Program-made: the position numbers and the translations under genes
The notes under the pieces: model-generated
The model's input: only the letters and a program-made list of their open reading frames with translations
Databases searched by the model: none
What the model was told of the DNA's origin: nothing
In this document: in pieces, positions 19,968-29,077 of the stretch
Position numbering within the stretch: the first letter of the stretch is position 1
How the letters are laid out: each line of letters starts with the position of its first letter
NCBI RefSeq assembly: GCF_021010575.1
Contig: NZ_JAJNAG010000023.1
Span: forward strand, 1-52,069
Origin: Limnobaculum eriocheiris
Lineage (GTDB): Bacteria; Pseudomonadota; Gammaproteobacteria; Enterobacterales; Enterobacteriaceae
Length of the DNA: 52,069 nt
Reading direction: 5' to 3'

Positions 19968-20402
19968 CTAAACCTGCAAGCTGAAAGTGACCGGCCCATC
20001 ATTCACTAACGATACCTGCATATCCGCAGCGAAAATACCGGTTTCGGTAGTAATGGTTCGGCGACAGCAGTCTGAAAAGTATTGATATAAACGTTCAGCA
20101 TCCTGTGGGGTTGCGCCGCGCGAGAAACTGGGGCGCATTCCCTTTTGAGTATCTGCCACCAGTGTAAACTGGGAAACCACCAGCACACTACCGCCAGCCT
20201 GCTGTACATTAAGATTCATTTTTCCCTGGTCGTCGCTGAAAATACGATAACCTAATACCCTCTCACACAGACGCTCCGCTTTTTCATTAGTATCATCTTT
20301 TTCCACGCCCAGCAGTATCAGTAGCCCTTTATTTATTGCGCCAACCATTTCACCGCCAACTACCACATCAGCACGAGTTACCCGTTGAATTAATGCCATC
20401 AT
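19968..20402 (-). CDS. dtd: D-aminoacyl-tRNA deacylase
   Basis: This 144-residue enzyme removes D-amino acids, and also glycine from tRNA-Ala, mischarged on tRNA. Diagnostic motifs are present: [15 protein letters not shown] (the SQxT active-site motif) and the C-terminal [12 protein letters not shown] containing the Gly-cisPro-type NxGPVT motif. It begins [13 protein letters not shown] as in close homologues. Its ATG overlaps the stop of yihY (ATGA arrangement), suggesting translational coupling. Confidence 0.95.
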   Translation of the reverse strand: MMALIQRVTRADVVVGGEMVGAINKGLLILLGVEKDDTNEKAERLCERVLGYRIFSDDQGKMNLNVQQAGGSVLVVSQFTLVADTQKGMRPSFSRGATPQDAERLYQYFSDCCRRTITTETGIFAADMQVSLVNDGPVTFSLQV

Positions 20403-21298
20403 TGCTCTGTTGTTCCTGAATCATTATTAGTGTTGTTATTGGCTTCATACTCTTCACGTAGCTTGCGGTACATGCCCAACGTAACCGTCACTTCTGCACC
20501 AAAAAGTACAATACACCAACTAAGGTATACCCAGACAAATAAAATCGGAATCACCGCCAGTACACCATAGATCAACTGATAAGCAGGGAACATGGTGACG
20601 TACATACCAAACCCTTTCTTCCCCAGCTCAAACAGTAGCGCCGCCACCAGTGCACCAATGGCGGCATCTCCGGCAGGAACCCGTTCCGTCGGTACAATGC
20701 AGTACAGTAGCCAGAATGAAACAAAAGAGAGGATCAGTGGAAAAATACGCAATATGCGATCGACAATGCTGCCCATATCACCGTCATGAAACCAGCTCAG
20801 AGAAAGAAAATAGGAACTGATTGCCATACTGGCCCCGGCCATTAAAGGTCCAAGGGTGAGCACCATCCAGTACACGGCAAAAGAGTAGATTATGGGGCGT
20901 TGGCGTTCGCTATGCCAAATTGCATTAAGTGCCGTATCCACTGAGCCAATCAATAACAGCGAGGTGACAATTAACCCACAAATACCAATTGCCGTCATTT
21001 TATTGGAATTAGCCACAAACCTTTCCAGATAGGCCTGGATCGTCTCACTGGCGGCAGGAACAAAGTTATTAAACACAAAAGCTTTAAGCTGAATGCTCAC
21101 TTCCGCAAACATGGGAAACAGAGCGAACAGAGAAAATACCACGGTAATCAGCGGTACCAGAGACAGCAGGGAAACATAAGCTAAATTACCCGCCATCATT
21201 TGCAGGCGATCTTCATTTGCTCTGGCCCAAAGGAGCTGAGCATAAGCAACGATTGGTTTAATTCTTTTTGGCCCCCGGACATGGGATAGATGTGACAT
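20399..21298 (-). CDS. yihY: YihY/virulence factor BrkB-family membrane protein
   Basis: This 299-residue inner-membrane protein of the YihY/BrkB family has about six transmembrane segments (for example [20 protein letters not shown] and [20 protein letters not shown]). It was long misnamed RNase BN; its function is unknown. The start taken is ATG 21298 ([15 protein letters not shown]), matching family N-termini; the frame is open 27 codons further upstream but without a good start. The C-terminus is an Asn/Thr-rich tail. It overlaps dtd by four bases. Confidence 0.9.
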   Translation of the reverse strand: MSHLSHVRGPKRIKPIVAYAQLLWARANEDRLQMMAGNLAYVSLLSLVPLITVVFSLFALFPMFAEVSIQLKAFVFNNFVPAASETIQAYLERFVANSNKMTAIGICGLIVTSLLLIGSVDTALNAIWHSERQRPIIYSFAVYWMVLTLGPLMAGASMAISSYFLSLSWFHDGDMGSIVDRILRIFPLILSFVSFWLLYCIVPTERVPAGDAAIGALVAALLFELGKKGFGMYVTMFPAYQLIYGVLAVIPILFVWVYLSWCIVLFGAEVTVTLGMYRKLREEYEANNNTNNDSGTTEQ

Positions 21299-21420
21299 AA
21301 AATACTCGCTTTCTCTCGAATCGCCCCTTCCTTTAAGATAGTCGGATAATGACGATACAGGCCAGCTTACTTCACCCATAAGGTAAAGATACCGGCCCGT
21401 TTAACATTCAAAAAATTAAC

Positions 21421-22014
21421 TTAATTTGCACCAAAATAATCCGGGATAACTTTCTTATCAACTACATGGACCGCATTAATTCCCAGCGCTTCAGCACCAA
21501 TAATATTATCGTAATTATCATCAAAGAAAACGGCATGCTGAGGCGCAACACCTTCCTGCTGTAAAACATAGCGATAAATATCAACCTCAGGTTTACGCAT
21601 TCCCAGTTCCTGAGATAAATAGACACGATCGGCAGAGGTACTCACCTTCGGGTACTGTTCCGGCCAATAACGGCAATGTAACGCGTTTGTGTTCGATAGA
21701 ACCACCACGCGATTACCTTCTTTGCGCAAGAGACGCATAATCTCCAGCACTTCATCACGTTGACCAATAAAGATGGCTTGCCAGCCTGCTTCAAACTGTT
21801 CAAAGCTCAGAGTGAGTCCCATCTCTTCACACAGTTGTGATGCAAACTCTTCATCGCTAATTTCACCACGTTCGTGCTGCTCAAACGGTTTACCCATGGT
21901 AAAACGCTCGCTTAACGTCGCTAAAGGTATACCACTTAAGTTACTCCATACTCCCAGTACGCGTTTAAAATCTATATCGACAATCACATTCCCTAAATCA
22001 AAGATATACAACAT
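21421..22014 (-). CDS. yihX: HAD-like glucose-1-phosphatase YihX
   Basis: This 197-residue haloacid dehalogenase-superfamily phosphatase is close to E. coli YihX, which dephosphorylates alpha-D-glucose 1-phosphate. HAD motifs are visible: motif I FDLGNVIVDID at the N-terminus, motif II VVLSNTN, and motif IV VFFDDNYDNI. The start taken is ATG 22014 (MLYIFDLG), in agreement with E. coli; a start five codons upstream is possible. It is the first gene of the run towards fabY, though about 120 bases separate it from yihY. Confidence 0.92.
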   Translation of the reverse strand: MLYIFDLGNVIVDIDFKRVLGVWSNLSGIPLATLSERFTMGKPFEQHERGEISDEEFASQLCEEMGLTLSFEQFEAGWQAIFIGQRDEVLEIMRLLRKEGNRVVVLSNTNALHCRYWPEQYPKVSTSADRVYLSQELGMRKPEVDIYRYVLQQEGVAPQHAVFFDDNYDNIIGAEALGINAVHVVDKKVIPDYFGAN

Positions 22015-22349
22015 GATGTGCACCTGCATGATTTGATGGTTTGTTCCAATACTACGCTATCACAGTTATCCTGAACTGAGCATCATAAAGCCAGTAAAAA
22101 CTAAATAAAAATCAGTAAGCTTCATACTTATATTAGTCGGTTAATAAGAAGAGAGTAAATCATCAGCCTCAATTATTTAGTGATAAAAACTAATACATAT
22201 TGACCAGTTGGGATATAATTCGCATTCGTTCTGTGCGGTGGTTCAAGATTGGTTAATTTGAGTGCAATATGGGCACTGCACAGACAAATTAAGGATGATT
22301 AGGGTATAGTTAATACCTACGGTTTCATGTAATTCAGGAGTAACAGGTA
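22015..22349. other. Divergent intergenic region yihX/yidB
   Basis: These 335 bases hold no gene. A perfect TATAAT occurs at 22214-22219 and could be the yidB -10 element, although no good -35 precedes it. The presumed yidB leader contains imperfect inverted repeats: AATTTG and GTGCA at 22256-22267 with TGCAC and CAAATT at ~22277-22291, and GGTAT/ATACC at ~22303-22317. These could fold in the mRNA; no riboswitch class is recognised. Confidence 0.4.
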
Positions 22350-22754
22350 ATGGGTTTGTTAGATCAATTAGGCGGTATGCTGGGCGGTAACAGCAGTAAC
22401 AATAGCGGCTCCGTTGACTACATGGCAATTCTTCAGTGGGTTGAACAGCAGGGCGGCATTTCCGGTTTGTTAGACAAATTCCGTCAGGGTGGTCTGACTG
22501 AAGTCGTTCAGTCATGGATCGGCACCGGAGCGAACCTGCCTATCTCCGGACAACAAGTTCAGAATATTATCAGTAAAGTCGCTTTACAGCAGTTATCCTC
22601 TAAGTTAGGTATGGGCAGCCAGGAAACTTCCGGCCTTATCGCTCAATTATTACCGGATATCGTTGATAAGCTGTCTCCAAAAGGCGAAGAGCCAGTTAAT
22701 CCGGACTTAATGTCTCTGGGTATGAGCCTGCTGAAAGGCAAACTATTCGGTTAA
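22350..22754 (+). CDS. yidB: YidB-family DUF937 protein
   Basis: This 134-residue soluble DUF937 protein resembles E. coli YidB (132 residues), with MGLLDQ at the start, YMAILQWVEQQGGISGLLDK in the middle and LKGKLFG at the end. The function of the family is unknown. A ribosome site (CAGGAGTAACAGGTA) precedes ATG 22350. It is transcribed alone and ends at a strong hairpin shared with the convergent yiaY. Confidence 0.88.
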   Translation: MGLLDQLGGMLGGNSSNNSGSVDYMAILQWVEQQGGISGLLDKFRQGGLTEVVQSWIGTGANLPISGQQVQNIISKVALQQLSSKLGMGSQETSGLIAQLLPDIVDKLSPKGEEPVNPDLMSLGMSLLKGKLFG

Positions 22755-22770
22755 TTCTACTGAATTAAAT

Positions 22771-22815
22771 CGTCGTTGCGGCGCCGGTTTATACCCGCCG
22801 CAACGACATTCTTCT
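22771..22815. terminator. Terminator hairpin between yidB and yiaY
   Basis: The perfect 12-bp arms GTCGTTGCGGCG (22772-22783) and CGCCGCAACGAC (22796-22807) are followed by the pyrimidine-rich ATTCTTCTCTTT. It lies between convergent genes and could act in both directions, though the U-tract is interrupted. Confidence 0.68.
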
Positions 22816-22829
22816 CTTTACATCACTAA

Positions 22830-23981
22830 CTACATCGCAACATCAAAAATTTCCATAATCTCATCATGAGTTGCCTGAACGGGGTTTGTCAGCCCGCATG
22901 CATCTTTGAGAGCATTGGTCGCTAATATCGCAAAATCTTTCTTTTGCACGTTCAGTGCGCCCAATCCGGATGGAATACCCACCGCTTTTGATAATGCACG
23001 GATACTGGCAATACAGGCGTCGGCACCCTGGCGATCGGACATTCCCTTCACATCCACCCCCATTGCCTGAGCAATATCTTTTAGACGGCCCGCGCATACG
23101 CTGGCATTAAAAGCGGTAACGTGAGGTAGCAATACTGCGTTACAGACGCCATGGGGCAAATCGTAAAATCCCCCCAGTTGATGAGCCATTGCATGAACAT
23201 AGCCCAGAGAGGCGTTATTGAAGGCCATTCCGGCTAAAAACTGAGCGTAAGCCATCGCTTCTCTGGCTTCAACATTATCCCCCTGCTCAACGGCAGTGAG
23301 CAAAGAGTGGGAAATCATAGTAATTGCTTTTAATGCACAGGCATCGGTAATGGGGTTTGCTGCTGTTGATACATAAGCTTCAACCGCATGAGTTAACGCA
23401 TCCATTCCGGTTGCTGCCGTCAGACTTTTTGGCATTCCGGTCATCAACTGTGAATCATTCACTGACAGAATTGGGGTAACGTGTTTATCCACAATGGCCA
23501 TTTTAATATGGCGGTCAATATCGGTAATGATACAGAAACGGGTCATTTCAGAAGCGGTGCCCGCTGTTGTATTGATAGCAATCAGTGGTAGCTGTGGTCT
23601 GGCTGAACGATCCACGCCTTCGTAATCTCTGATATCACCACCATTAGTCGCTACCAGCGCAATACCTTTGGCGCAATCGTGAGGAGAACCTCCACCTAAA
23701 GAAATAACACAGTCACAGCTATTCTTGTGCAGAATCGCCAGCCCTTCAGTCACATTCGTCGTCGTAGGATTAGGGTGTGTTCCCTGATATACCGTGCTCT
23801 GAATACCTGCTTCAGACAAGAGTGTCCGGACTTGATCTACCAGACCAATCTTATTCAGCACGCTGTCCGTCACAACCAGTGCATGCTGATAGCCATAGCT
23901 TTGCATAGCCTTAACGGCGTCGTTCAGACAACCTGAACCAATCATATTGACTGATGGAATAAAAAAAGTAGAAACCGACAT
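22830..23981 (-). CDS. yiaY: Iron-containing alcohol dehydrogenase YiaY
   Basis: This 383-residue group III (Fe2+-dependent) NAD alcohol dehydrogenase is close along its length to E. coli YiaY, reported as an L-threonine dehydrogenase. The nucleotide-binding [11 protein letters not shown] motif and the metal-binding Asp/His residues ([12 protein letters not shown], and [19 protein letters not shown]) are present. It starts [15 protein letters not shown]. In E. coli yiaY lies in a different chromosomal region, so yidB-yiaY appear to be placed between typA and yihX by rearrangement. Confidence 0.92.
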   Translation of the reverse strand: MSVSTFFIPSVNMIGSGCLNDAVKAMQSYGYQHALVVTDSVLNKIGLVDQVRTLLSEAGIQSTVYQGTHPNPTTTNVTEGLAILHKNSCDCVISLGGGSPHDCAKGIALVATNGGDIRDYEGVDRSARPQLPLIAINTTAGTASEMTRFCIITDIDRHIKMAIVDKHVTPILSVNDSQLMTGMPKSLTAATGMDALTHAVEAYVSTAANPITDACALKAITMISHSLLTAVEQGDNVEAREAMAYAQFLAGMAFNNASLGYVHAMAHQLGGFYDLPHGVCNAVLLPHVTAFNASVCAGRLKDIAQAMGVDVKGMSDRQGADACIASIRALSKAVGIPSGLGALNVQKKDFAILATNALKDACGLTNPVQATHDEIMEIFDVAM

Positions 23982-24174
23982 AGCAAACTCCCTGATAGTT
24001 TAATAAATAAGAAACTAATAATGATAAATTTAATAATCAATTGTAGTTATCATATCAGGGCAACTGGCTGTTACTAATATAAAAATCAAACGAAATTGTT
24101 ACAGGAAAACTATTGATCCTGCGTAAACCCTGTCAGGTACAGGAAGACAGAACTGGCGGGAAAATGAAAAATGA

Positions 24175-24203
24175 AAAAAGAAAAGGGCAATAAACATTGC
24201 CCC
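24175..24203 (-). terminator. Rho-independent terminator after typA
   Basis: On the minus strand GGGCAA and TTGCCC pair around a six-base loop and are followed by TTTTCTTTTTT. It lies about 70 bases after the typA stop. Confidence 0.75.
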
Positions 24204-24269
24204 TTCAGAGTGACTATTTCGGGCAATATTCATTGCCGCTATTTTAACAACCGATAATCAGGTAACTAA

Positions 24270-26096
24270 TCAGGCTTCTTTCGGGCCGCGGTTAGCACGT
24301 TTACGGTCGTTTTCAGTCAGATGACGTTTACGAATACGCACAGAAACCGGCGTTACTTCAACCAGTTCATCATCATCGATGAATTCCAGCGCTTGCTCCA
24401 GAGACATCTTCACCGGTGGAACCAAAATGGTTGCTTCATCAGTGCCGGATGCACGCATGTTGGTCAGCTTTTTACCGGTTAAGCAGTTCACGGTCAGGTC
24501 GTTAGAACGTGAATGAATACCAATAATCTGGCCTTCATACACTTCTGCACCATGGCCCAGGAATAGCTTACCGCGATCCTGTAAGCTGAACAGTGCGAAT
24601 GCGACAGCTTTACCCTGACCGTTAGAGATCAATACGCCGTTCTGACGCTGACCAATCTCACCCGGACGCACATCATCATAATGGCTGAAGGTTGAATACA
24701 GTAAACCAGTACCCGAAGTCATGGTCATAAATTCAGTACGGAAGCCAATCAGACCACGAGCGGGGATCAGGTAATCCAGACGAATACGACCTTTGCCGTC
24801 CGGGATCATATCCTTCACATCGCCTTTACGCTCACCCATGGCTTGCATGACTGAGCCCTGATGCTGTTCTTCAATATCTAACGTTACGTTTTCGAACGGC
24901 TCTTGTTTACGCCCATCAATGACCTTGTTGATAACTTTAGGACGAGAAACGGCAATTTCGAAACCTTCACGACGCATATTTTCGATCAGCACTGACAGGT
25001 GAAGCTCACCACGGCCCGATACGCGGAATGCATCGGCGTCTTCAGTTTCTTCAACGCGCAGTGCAACGTTGTGTACCAACTCTTTATTTAAGCGGTCGAG
25101 GATTTGACGTGAAGTCACGTATTTACCTTCTTTACCACAGAACGGAGAGGTGTTTACACAGAAGTACATGGTTACGGTTGGTTCATCAACAGACAGTGCT
25201 GGCAGCGCTTCTACGCTCTGCACATCACAAACGGTATCAGAGATATTCAGTTCACCCAGACCGGTAATAGCAATAATGTCGCCCGCTTCAGCAACTTGCG
25301 ATTCAATACGCTCCAGACCCATATGGCCCAGTACTTTACCGATTTTACCGTTGCGAGTTTTACCTTCGCTGTCGATAACAGTGACTTGCTGGTTAGGTTT
25401 AACCTTACCGCGCTTGATACGGCCGATGCCAATAACACCAACATAGTTGTTGTAGTCTAATTGGGAAATTTGCATCTGGAACGAACCGTCAGTATCAACG
25501 TCTGGTGGAGCAACGTGCTTAACAATGGCTTCAAACAGGGGATCCATGTTGTCAGTCATTTCGTTATGGTCATTACCCGCGATACCCAATAATGCAGACG
25601 CATAAATAATTGGGAAATCGAGTTGTTCGTCGGTCGCGTCAAGGTTAACAAACAGGTCAAACACCTGATCGACAACCCAGTCAGGGCGCGCGCCGGGACG
25701 GTCAACTTTGTTAATTACCACGATAGGTTTCAGACCGTTAGCAAACGCTTTTTTGGTCACGAAACGTGTTTGCGGCATTGGGCCGTCCATTGCATCGACA
25801 ACCAGCAACACCGAGTCAACCATTGACATTACGCGCTCTACTTCGCCACCGAAGTCGGCGTGTCCCGGAGTATCAACGATATTTATGCGATAACCGTTCC
25901 AGGTAATGGCGGTGTTTTTAGCCAGAATGGTGATCCCGCGTTCTTTCTCAAGGTCACCGGAATCCATAACGCGCTCAGTCGCTTCGTTACGTTGATCCCC
26001 TAAAGTTCCTGACATTTGTAGTAGTTTATCAACCAGGGTCGTTTTACCGTGGTCTACATGCGCGATAATAGCGATGTTACGTAGATTCTCAATCAC
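24270..26096 (-). CDS. typA: Ribosome-associated GTPase TypA/BipA
   Basis: This 608-residue translational GTPase of the EF-G/LepA superfamily is needed for 50S assembly at low temperature and for stress responses. G motifs are intact: G1 [11 protein letters not shown]3 DTPGHADF, G4 NKVDR. They are followed by EF-Tu domain 2, EF-G-like domains and the TypA-specific C-terminal domain. The start is GTG 26096 ([11 protein letters not shown]), the same start codon as in E. coli. It is divergent from glnA, the standard enterobacterial arrangement, so the shared 365-base region carries control elements for both. Confidence 0.97.
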   Translation of the reverse strand: MIENLRNIAIIAHVDHGKTTLVDKLLQMSGTLGDQRNEATERVMDSGDLEKERGITILAKNTAITWNGYRINIVDTPGHADFGGEVERVMSMVDSVLLVVDAMDGPMPQTRFVTKKAFANGLKPIVVINKVDRPGARPDWVVDQVFDLFVNLDATDEQLDFPIIYASALLGIAGNDHNEMTDNMDPLFEAIVKHVAPPDVDTDGSFQMQISQLDYNNYVGVIGIGRIKRGKVKPNQQVTVIDSEGKTRNGKIGKVLGHMGLERIESQVAEAGDIIAITGLGELNISDTVCDVQSVEALPALSVDEPTVTMYFCVNTSPFCGKEGKYVTSRQILDRLNKELVHNVALRVEETEDADAFRVSGRGELHLSVLIENMRREGFEIAVSRPKVINKVIDGRKQEPFENVTLDIEEQHQGSVMQAMGERKGDVKDMIPDGKGRIRLDYLIPARGLIGFRTEFMTMTSGTGLLYSTFSHYDDVRPGEIGQRQNGVLISNGQGKAVAFALFSLQDRGKLFLGHGAEVYEGQIIGIHSRSNDLTVNCLTGKKLTNMRASGTDEATILVPPVKMSLEQALEFIDDDELVEVTPVSVRIRKRHLTENDRKRANRGPKEA

Positions 26097-26202
26097 AGAT
26101 TTGCCTCAGGCATTAGAAATAGCGCGTTATTGTACACACTTTAGACGAACTACTAAACAAGATCACAAAGATCTGTCAAAAACAACCAACGACTGGACAG
26201 TT

Positions 26203-26218
26203 TGTGATCTCATTCACG
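26203..26218 (+). promoter_or_regulatory. CRP site upstream of glnA
   Basis: TGTGATCTCATTCACG closely fits the CRP consensus TGTGA-N6-TCACA. E. coli glnA has a near-identical site (TGTGATCGCTTTCACG) at the same relative place for its sigma-70 promoter p1. It lies about 180 bases before the sigma-54 promoter, between typA and the NtrC sites. Confidence 0.75.
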
Positions 26219-26246
26219 GTAGAAAATGTCTATATAAAAAGCGATT

Positions 26247-26306
26247 TGCACCAAATTACGTCACAGATCATGGTCAATGCACTAATTTAGTGCATTATTT
26301 GGTGCA
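26247..26306 (+). promoter_or_regulatory. NtrC enhancer sites upstream of glnA
   Basis: Three NtrC-like 17-mers are clustered here. The central one, TGCACTAATTTAGTGCA (26278-26294), is a perfect palindrome of the TGCACY...RGTGCA type. TGCACCAAATTACGTCA (26247-26263) carries a good left half. GTGCATTATTTGGTGCA (26290-26306) has a perfect right half and overlaps the central site. They lie ~75-135 bases upstream of the sigma-54 promoter, where phosphorylated NtrC oligomers act by looping. Confidence 0.82.
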
Positions 26307-26379
26307 AAAAATTGTTTTTCGTTCATACTCTGAAGTCATAGCCGCTACAGACTGCTATTTAATGGACCGGAATAAAAAC

Positions 26380-26396
26380 TGGCACGATTATAGCAT
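26380..26396 (+). promoter_or_regulatory. Sigma-54 promoter of glnA (glnAp2-like)
   Basis: TGGCACGATTATAGCAT has the invariant GG at -24 and GC at -12 with exactly ten bases between, matching the sigma-54 consensus TGGCAC-N5-TTGC except for part of the -12 element. Transcription would start near 26406, about 56 bases before the glnA ATG. Confidence 0.82.
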
Positions 26397-26461
26397 AACT
26401 TTAGCCCATGGCACCGATGCCAAATTATGACTCGATAATAACAGCCAGCGGGAGAACACCA

Positions 26462-27871
26462 ATGTCCACAGAACATGTTTTGACGATGCTTAATGAGCAC
26501 GAAGTGAAGTTTGTCGATTTGCGTTTTACCGATACTAAAGGTAAAGAGCAACATATTACTATCCCAGCTCATCAGGTTGATGCAGACTTTTTCGAAGATG
26601 GAAAAATGTTCGATGGCTCATCTATTGGCGGCTGGAAAGGTATCAACGAATCTGACATGGTGTTAATGCCAGATCCAAGCACTGCGCTTATCGACCCATT
26701 CTTTGATGATACGACACTGATTATTCGCTGTGACGTGCTTGAGCCAGGCACCATGCAAGGCTACGAGCGTGACCCGCGTTCTATCTCTAAGCGTGCTGAA
26801 GATTTCCTACGTTCTTCCGGTATTGCCGACACGGTGCTGTTCGGGCCAGAGCCAGAGTTCTTCCTGTTTGACGATATCCGTTTCGGCAACTCGATTGCGG
26901 GTGCTTATTATCATATCGATGATATCGAAGCAGCATGGAACACCGGTACCAAATACGAAGGTGGCAACAAAGGCCATCGTCCTATGGTTAAAGGTGGTTA
27001 CTTCCCGGTTCCACCGGTTGATTCATCACAAGATCTGCGCTCTGCCATGTGTCTGACCATGGAAGAGATGGGTCTGGTAGTTGAAGCTCACCACCATGAA
27101 GTGGCAACCGCAGGTCAGAACGAAGTGGCAACCCGCTTCAATACCATGACCAAAAAAGCTGACGAAACCCAAATCTACAAATACGTGGTGCATAACGTTG
27201 CTCACGCATTTGGTAAAACCGCAACCTTTATGCCTAAACCATTAGTAGGCGATAACGGTTCTGGTATGCACTGCCATATGTCACTGGCTAAAAACGGGAC
27301 TAACCTGTTTGCTGGCGACAAGTACGGCGGCCTGTCTGAAATGGCACTGTACTATATAGGTGGCGTCATCAAACATGCTAAAGCGATTAACGCACTGGCA
27401 AACCCAACCACCAACTCTTATAAGCGTCTGGTTCCAGGGTTTGAAGCACCTGTTATGCTGGCTTACTCAGCGCGTAACCGTTCTGCATCCATCCGTATTC
27501 CAGTGGTTGCCAGCCCGAAAGCACGCCGCATTGAAGTACGCTTCCCGGATCCTGCGGCTAACCCATACCTGACGTTCGCGGCACTGCTGATGGCCGGTCT
27601 TGACGGCATCACCAACAAAATCCATCCGGGCGAAGCGATGGATAAAAACCTGTATGACTTACCGGCAGAAGAAGCGAAAAATATCCCTACCGTTGCTGGC
27701 TCTCTGGAAGAAGCCCTGAATGCTCTGGATGCTGACCGTGAGTTCTTAACCCGTGGCGGCGTGTTCACTAACGATGCTATCGACGCTTATATCGAGCTGA
27801 AGCAAGAAGAGATGAACCGCGTGCGTATGGCTCCGCACCCACTGGAGTTTGAACTGTACTACAGTGTGTAA
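26462..27871 (+). CDS. glnA: Glutamine synthetase type I
   Basis: This enzyme makes glutamine from glutamate, ammonia and ATP, and is the main entry of nitrogen under limitation. It has 469 residues from ATG 26462 ([20 protein letters not shown]), chosen over an upstream in-frame ATG because it has a GGGAG ribosome site and matches homologues. Signatures present are [13 protein letters not shown], the ATP-binding stretch ending in [11 protein letters not shown], and the adenylylation loop NLYDLPAEE with the target tyrosine. Regulation is visible upstream: a CRP site, NtrC sites and a sigma-54 promoter. It is followed by a terminator and then glnL-glnG. Confidence 0.98.
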   Translation: MSTEHVLTMLNEHEVKFVDLRFTDTKGKEQHITIPAHQVDADFFEDGKMFDGSSIGGWKGINESDMVLMPDPSTALIDPFFDDTTLIIRCDVLEPGTMQGYERDPRSISKRAEDFLRSSGIADTVLFGPEPEFFLFDDIRFGNSIAGAYYHIDDIEAAWNTGTKYEGGNKGHRPMVKGGYFPVPPVDSSQDLRSAMCLTMEEMGLVVEAHHHEVATAGQNEVATRFNTMTKKADETQIYKYVVHNVAHAFGKTATFMPKPLVGDNGSGMHCHMSLAKNGTNLFAGDKYGGLSEMALYYIGGVIKHAKAINALANPTTNSYKRLVPGFEAPVMLAYSARNRSASIRIPVVASPKARRIEVRFPDPAANPYLTFAALLMAGLDGITNKIHPGEAMDKNLYDLPAEEAKNIPTVAGSLEEALNALDADREFLTRGGVFTNDAIDAYIELKQEEMNRVRMAPHPLEFELYYSV

Positions 27872-27910
27872 TAGCGAAGCGTTATATTGCTGTTATCTAC
27901 GTTAGGGTTT

Positions 27911-27937
27911 GAGCCCATCATTTGATGGGCTTTTTTC
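27911..27937 (+). terminator. Rho-independent terminator after glnA
   Basis: AGCCCATCA and TGATGGGCT pair almost without loop and are followed by TTTTT. It separates highly expressed glnA from glnLG. In E. coli partial read-through here is part of ntrBC control. Confidence 0.85.
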
Positions 27938-27990
27938 ACCTGACCACATTGCGGGGCTTTTTTTGAAGGTTTAATCGCCGGATCCGATGA

Positions 27991-28007
27991 TGCCCCAATT
28001 TAGTGCA
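27991..28007 (+). promoter_or_regulatory. NtrC site at the glnL promoter
   Basis: TGCCCCAATTTAGTGCA fits the NtrC 17-mer (TGCACC...RGTGCA) with one change in the left half. It ends 13 bases before the glnL start codon. In E. coli an NtrC site overlaps glnLp and represses the internal promoter; the position here is consistent. Confidence 0.65.
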
Positions 28008-28019
28008 AAGGAGCCACTA

Positions 28020-29069
28020 ATGGAAAACCCAGCGCTGCCAGATACCGAGCAAATTCTTAACTCACAGATCACCTGTGTGTTAATTCTGGATTTTTCATTA
28101 GCCATTCAATACGCCAACCCTGCTGCCCAGCAGTTGCTGGTGCAAAGTTCCCGTAAGCTGTTTGGTACTCCACTGCCAAATTTGGTTGATTATCTTTCGT
28201 TAGATGTCGATCTGATGTGGTCAAGCCTGCGCGAAGGTCAGGGATTTACTGATAACGAAGTCACTATGGTGGTGGATAGCCATCTCCATGTGCTAACCCT
28301 CAGCGCTCAACTACTGGCAGATGAACATATTCTGATGGAGCTATCAGCGTTGGATAACCATCGGCGTTTAAGTCAGGAACAGTTGCAGCACTCGCAGCAG
28401 ACCGCGGCAAGGGAGCTGGTGCGTGGATTAGCTCACGAGATTAAAAACCCGTTAGGAGGACTGCGCGGAGCCGCTCAACTGCTGGCTAAAGCGTTACCCG
28501 ACCCTGCCTTGGTGGAATATACCAAAGTCATTATCGAACAGGCCGATCGGCTGCGTAATCTGGTCGACCGGCTGCTCGGGCCACAACATCCGGGCCAGCG
28601 GGTGGTGCAGAATATTCATCAGGTATCCGAGCGGGTCTATCAGCTATTAGTGCTGGAAAAACCGGATAATGTCACTATCGTCCGCGATTATGACCCCAGT
28701 ATGCCGGAATTAATTCACGATCCGGAACAGGTTGAGCAGGTGCTGTTAAATATCGCCAGAAATGCTATGCAGGCGCTGGGGCAATCGGGAGGATCTATTA
28801 CGTTAAGAACCCGAACGGCCTCACAAATGACGCTGCACGGTATTCGCTATCGCTTATGCGCCCGAATTGATATTGAAGATAACGGCCCGGGTATCCCGCC
28901 GCAACTACAGGACACCATCTTCTATCCGATGGTGAGCGGACGTGAAGGTGGTACAGGCCTTGGTTTATCCATTGCCCGTAGCCTGATTGACCAGCATCGG
29001 GGAAAAATTGAATTTAACAGTTGGCCAGGCCACACCGAATTTTCGGTCTTCCTGCCTATTCGTCAGTGA
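28020..29069 (+). CDS. glnL: Nitrogen sensor histidine kinase NtrB (GlnL)
   Basis: This 349-residue cytoplasmic histidine kinase/phosphatase responds to the PII protein GlnB and phosphorylates NtrC. It has an N-terminal PAS domain (~10-120), a DHp helix with the phospho-acceptor histidine in [20 protein letters not shown], and a C-terminal ATPase domain with N box ([12 protein letters not shown]), G1 ([10 protein letters not shown]) and G2 ([10 protein letters not shown]). There are no membrane segments. ATG 28020 is preceded by AAAGGAG. It follows glnA after a terminator and an NtrC site, and glnG begins nine bases after its stop. Confidence 0.96.
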   Translation: MENPALPDTEQILNSQITCVLILDFSLAIQYANPAAQQLLVQSSRKLFGTPLPNLVDYLSLDVDLMWSSLREGQGFTDNEVTMVVDSHLHVLTLSAQLLADEHILMELSALDNHRRLSQEQLQHSQQTAARELVRGLAHEIKNPLGGLRGAAQLLAKALPDPALVEYTKVIIEQADRLRNLVDRLLGPQHPGQRVVQNIHQVSERVYQLLVLEKPDNVTIVRDYDPSMPELIHDPEQVEQVLLNIARNAMQALGQSGGSITLRTRTASQMTLHGIRYRLCARIDIEDNGPGIPPQLQDTIFYPMVSGREGGTGLGLSIARSLIDQHRGKIEFNSWPGHTEFSVFLPIRQ

Positions 29070-29077
29070 GGGTTACT

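Noticed and set aside
22303-22317. GGTAT...ATACC dyad in the yidB leader as an operator or riboswitch
   Set aside because: It has only five-base arms in an A/T-rich leader and no matching riboswitch core.
26278-26306. The dyad repeats upstream of glnA as a novel palindromic repeat
   Set aside because: They match NtrC sites in sequence and in position relative to the sigma-54 promoter.
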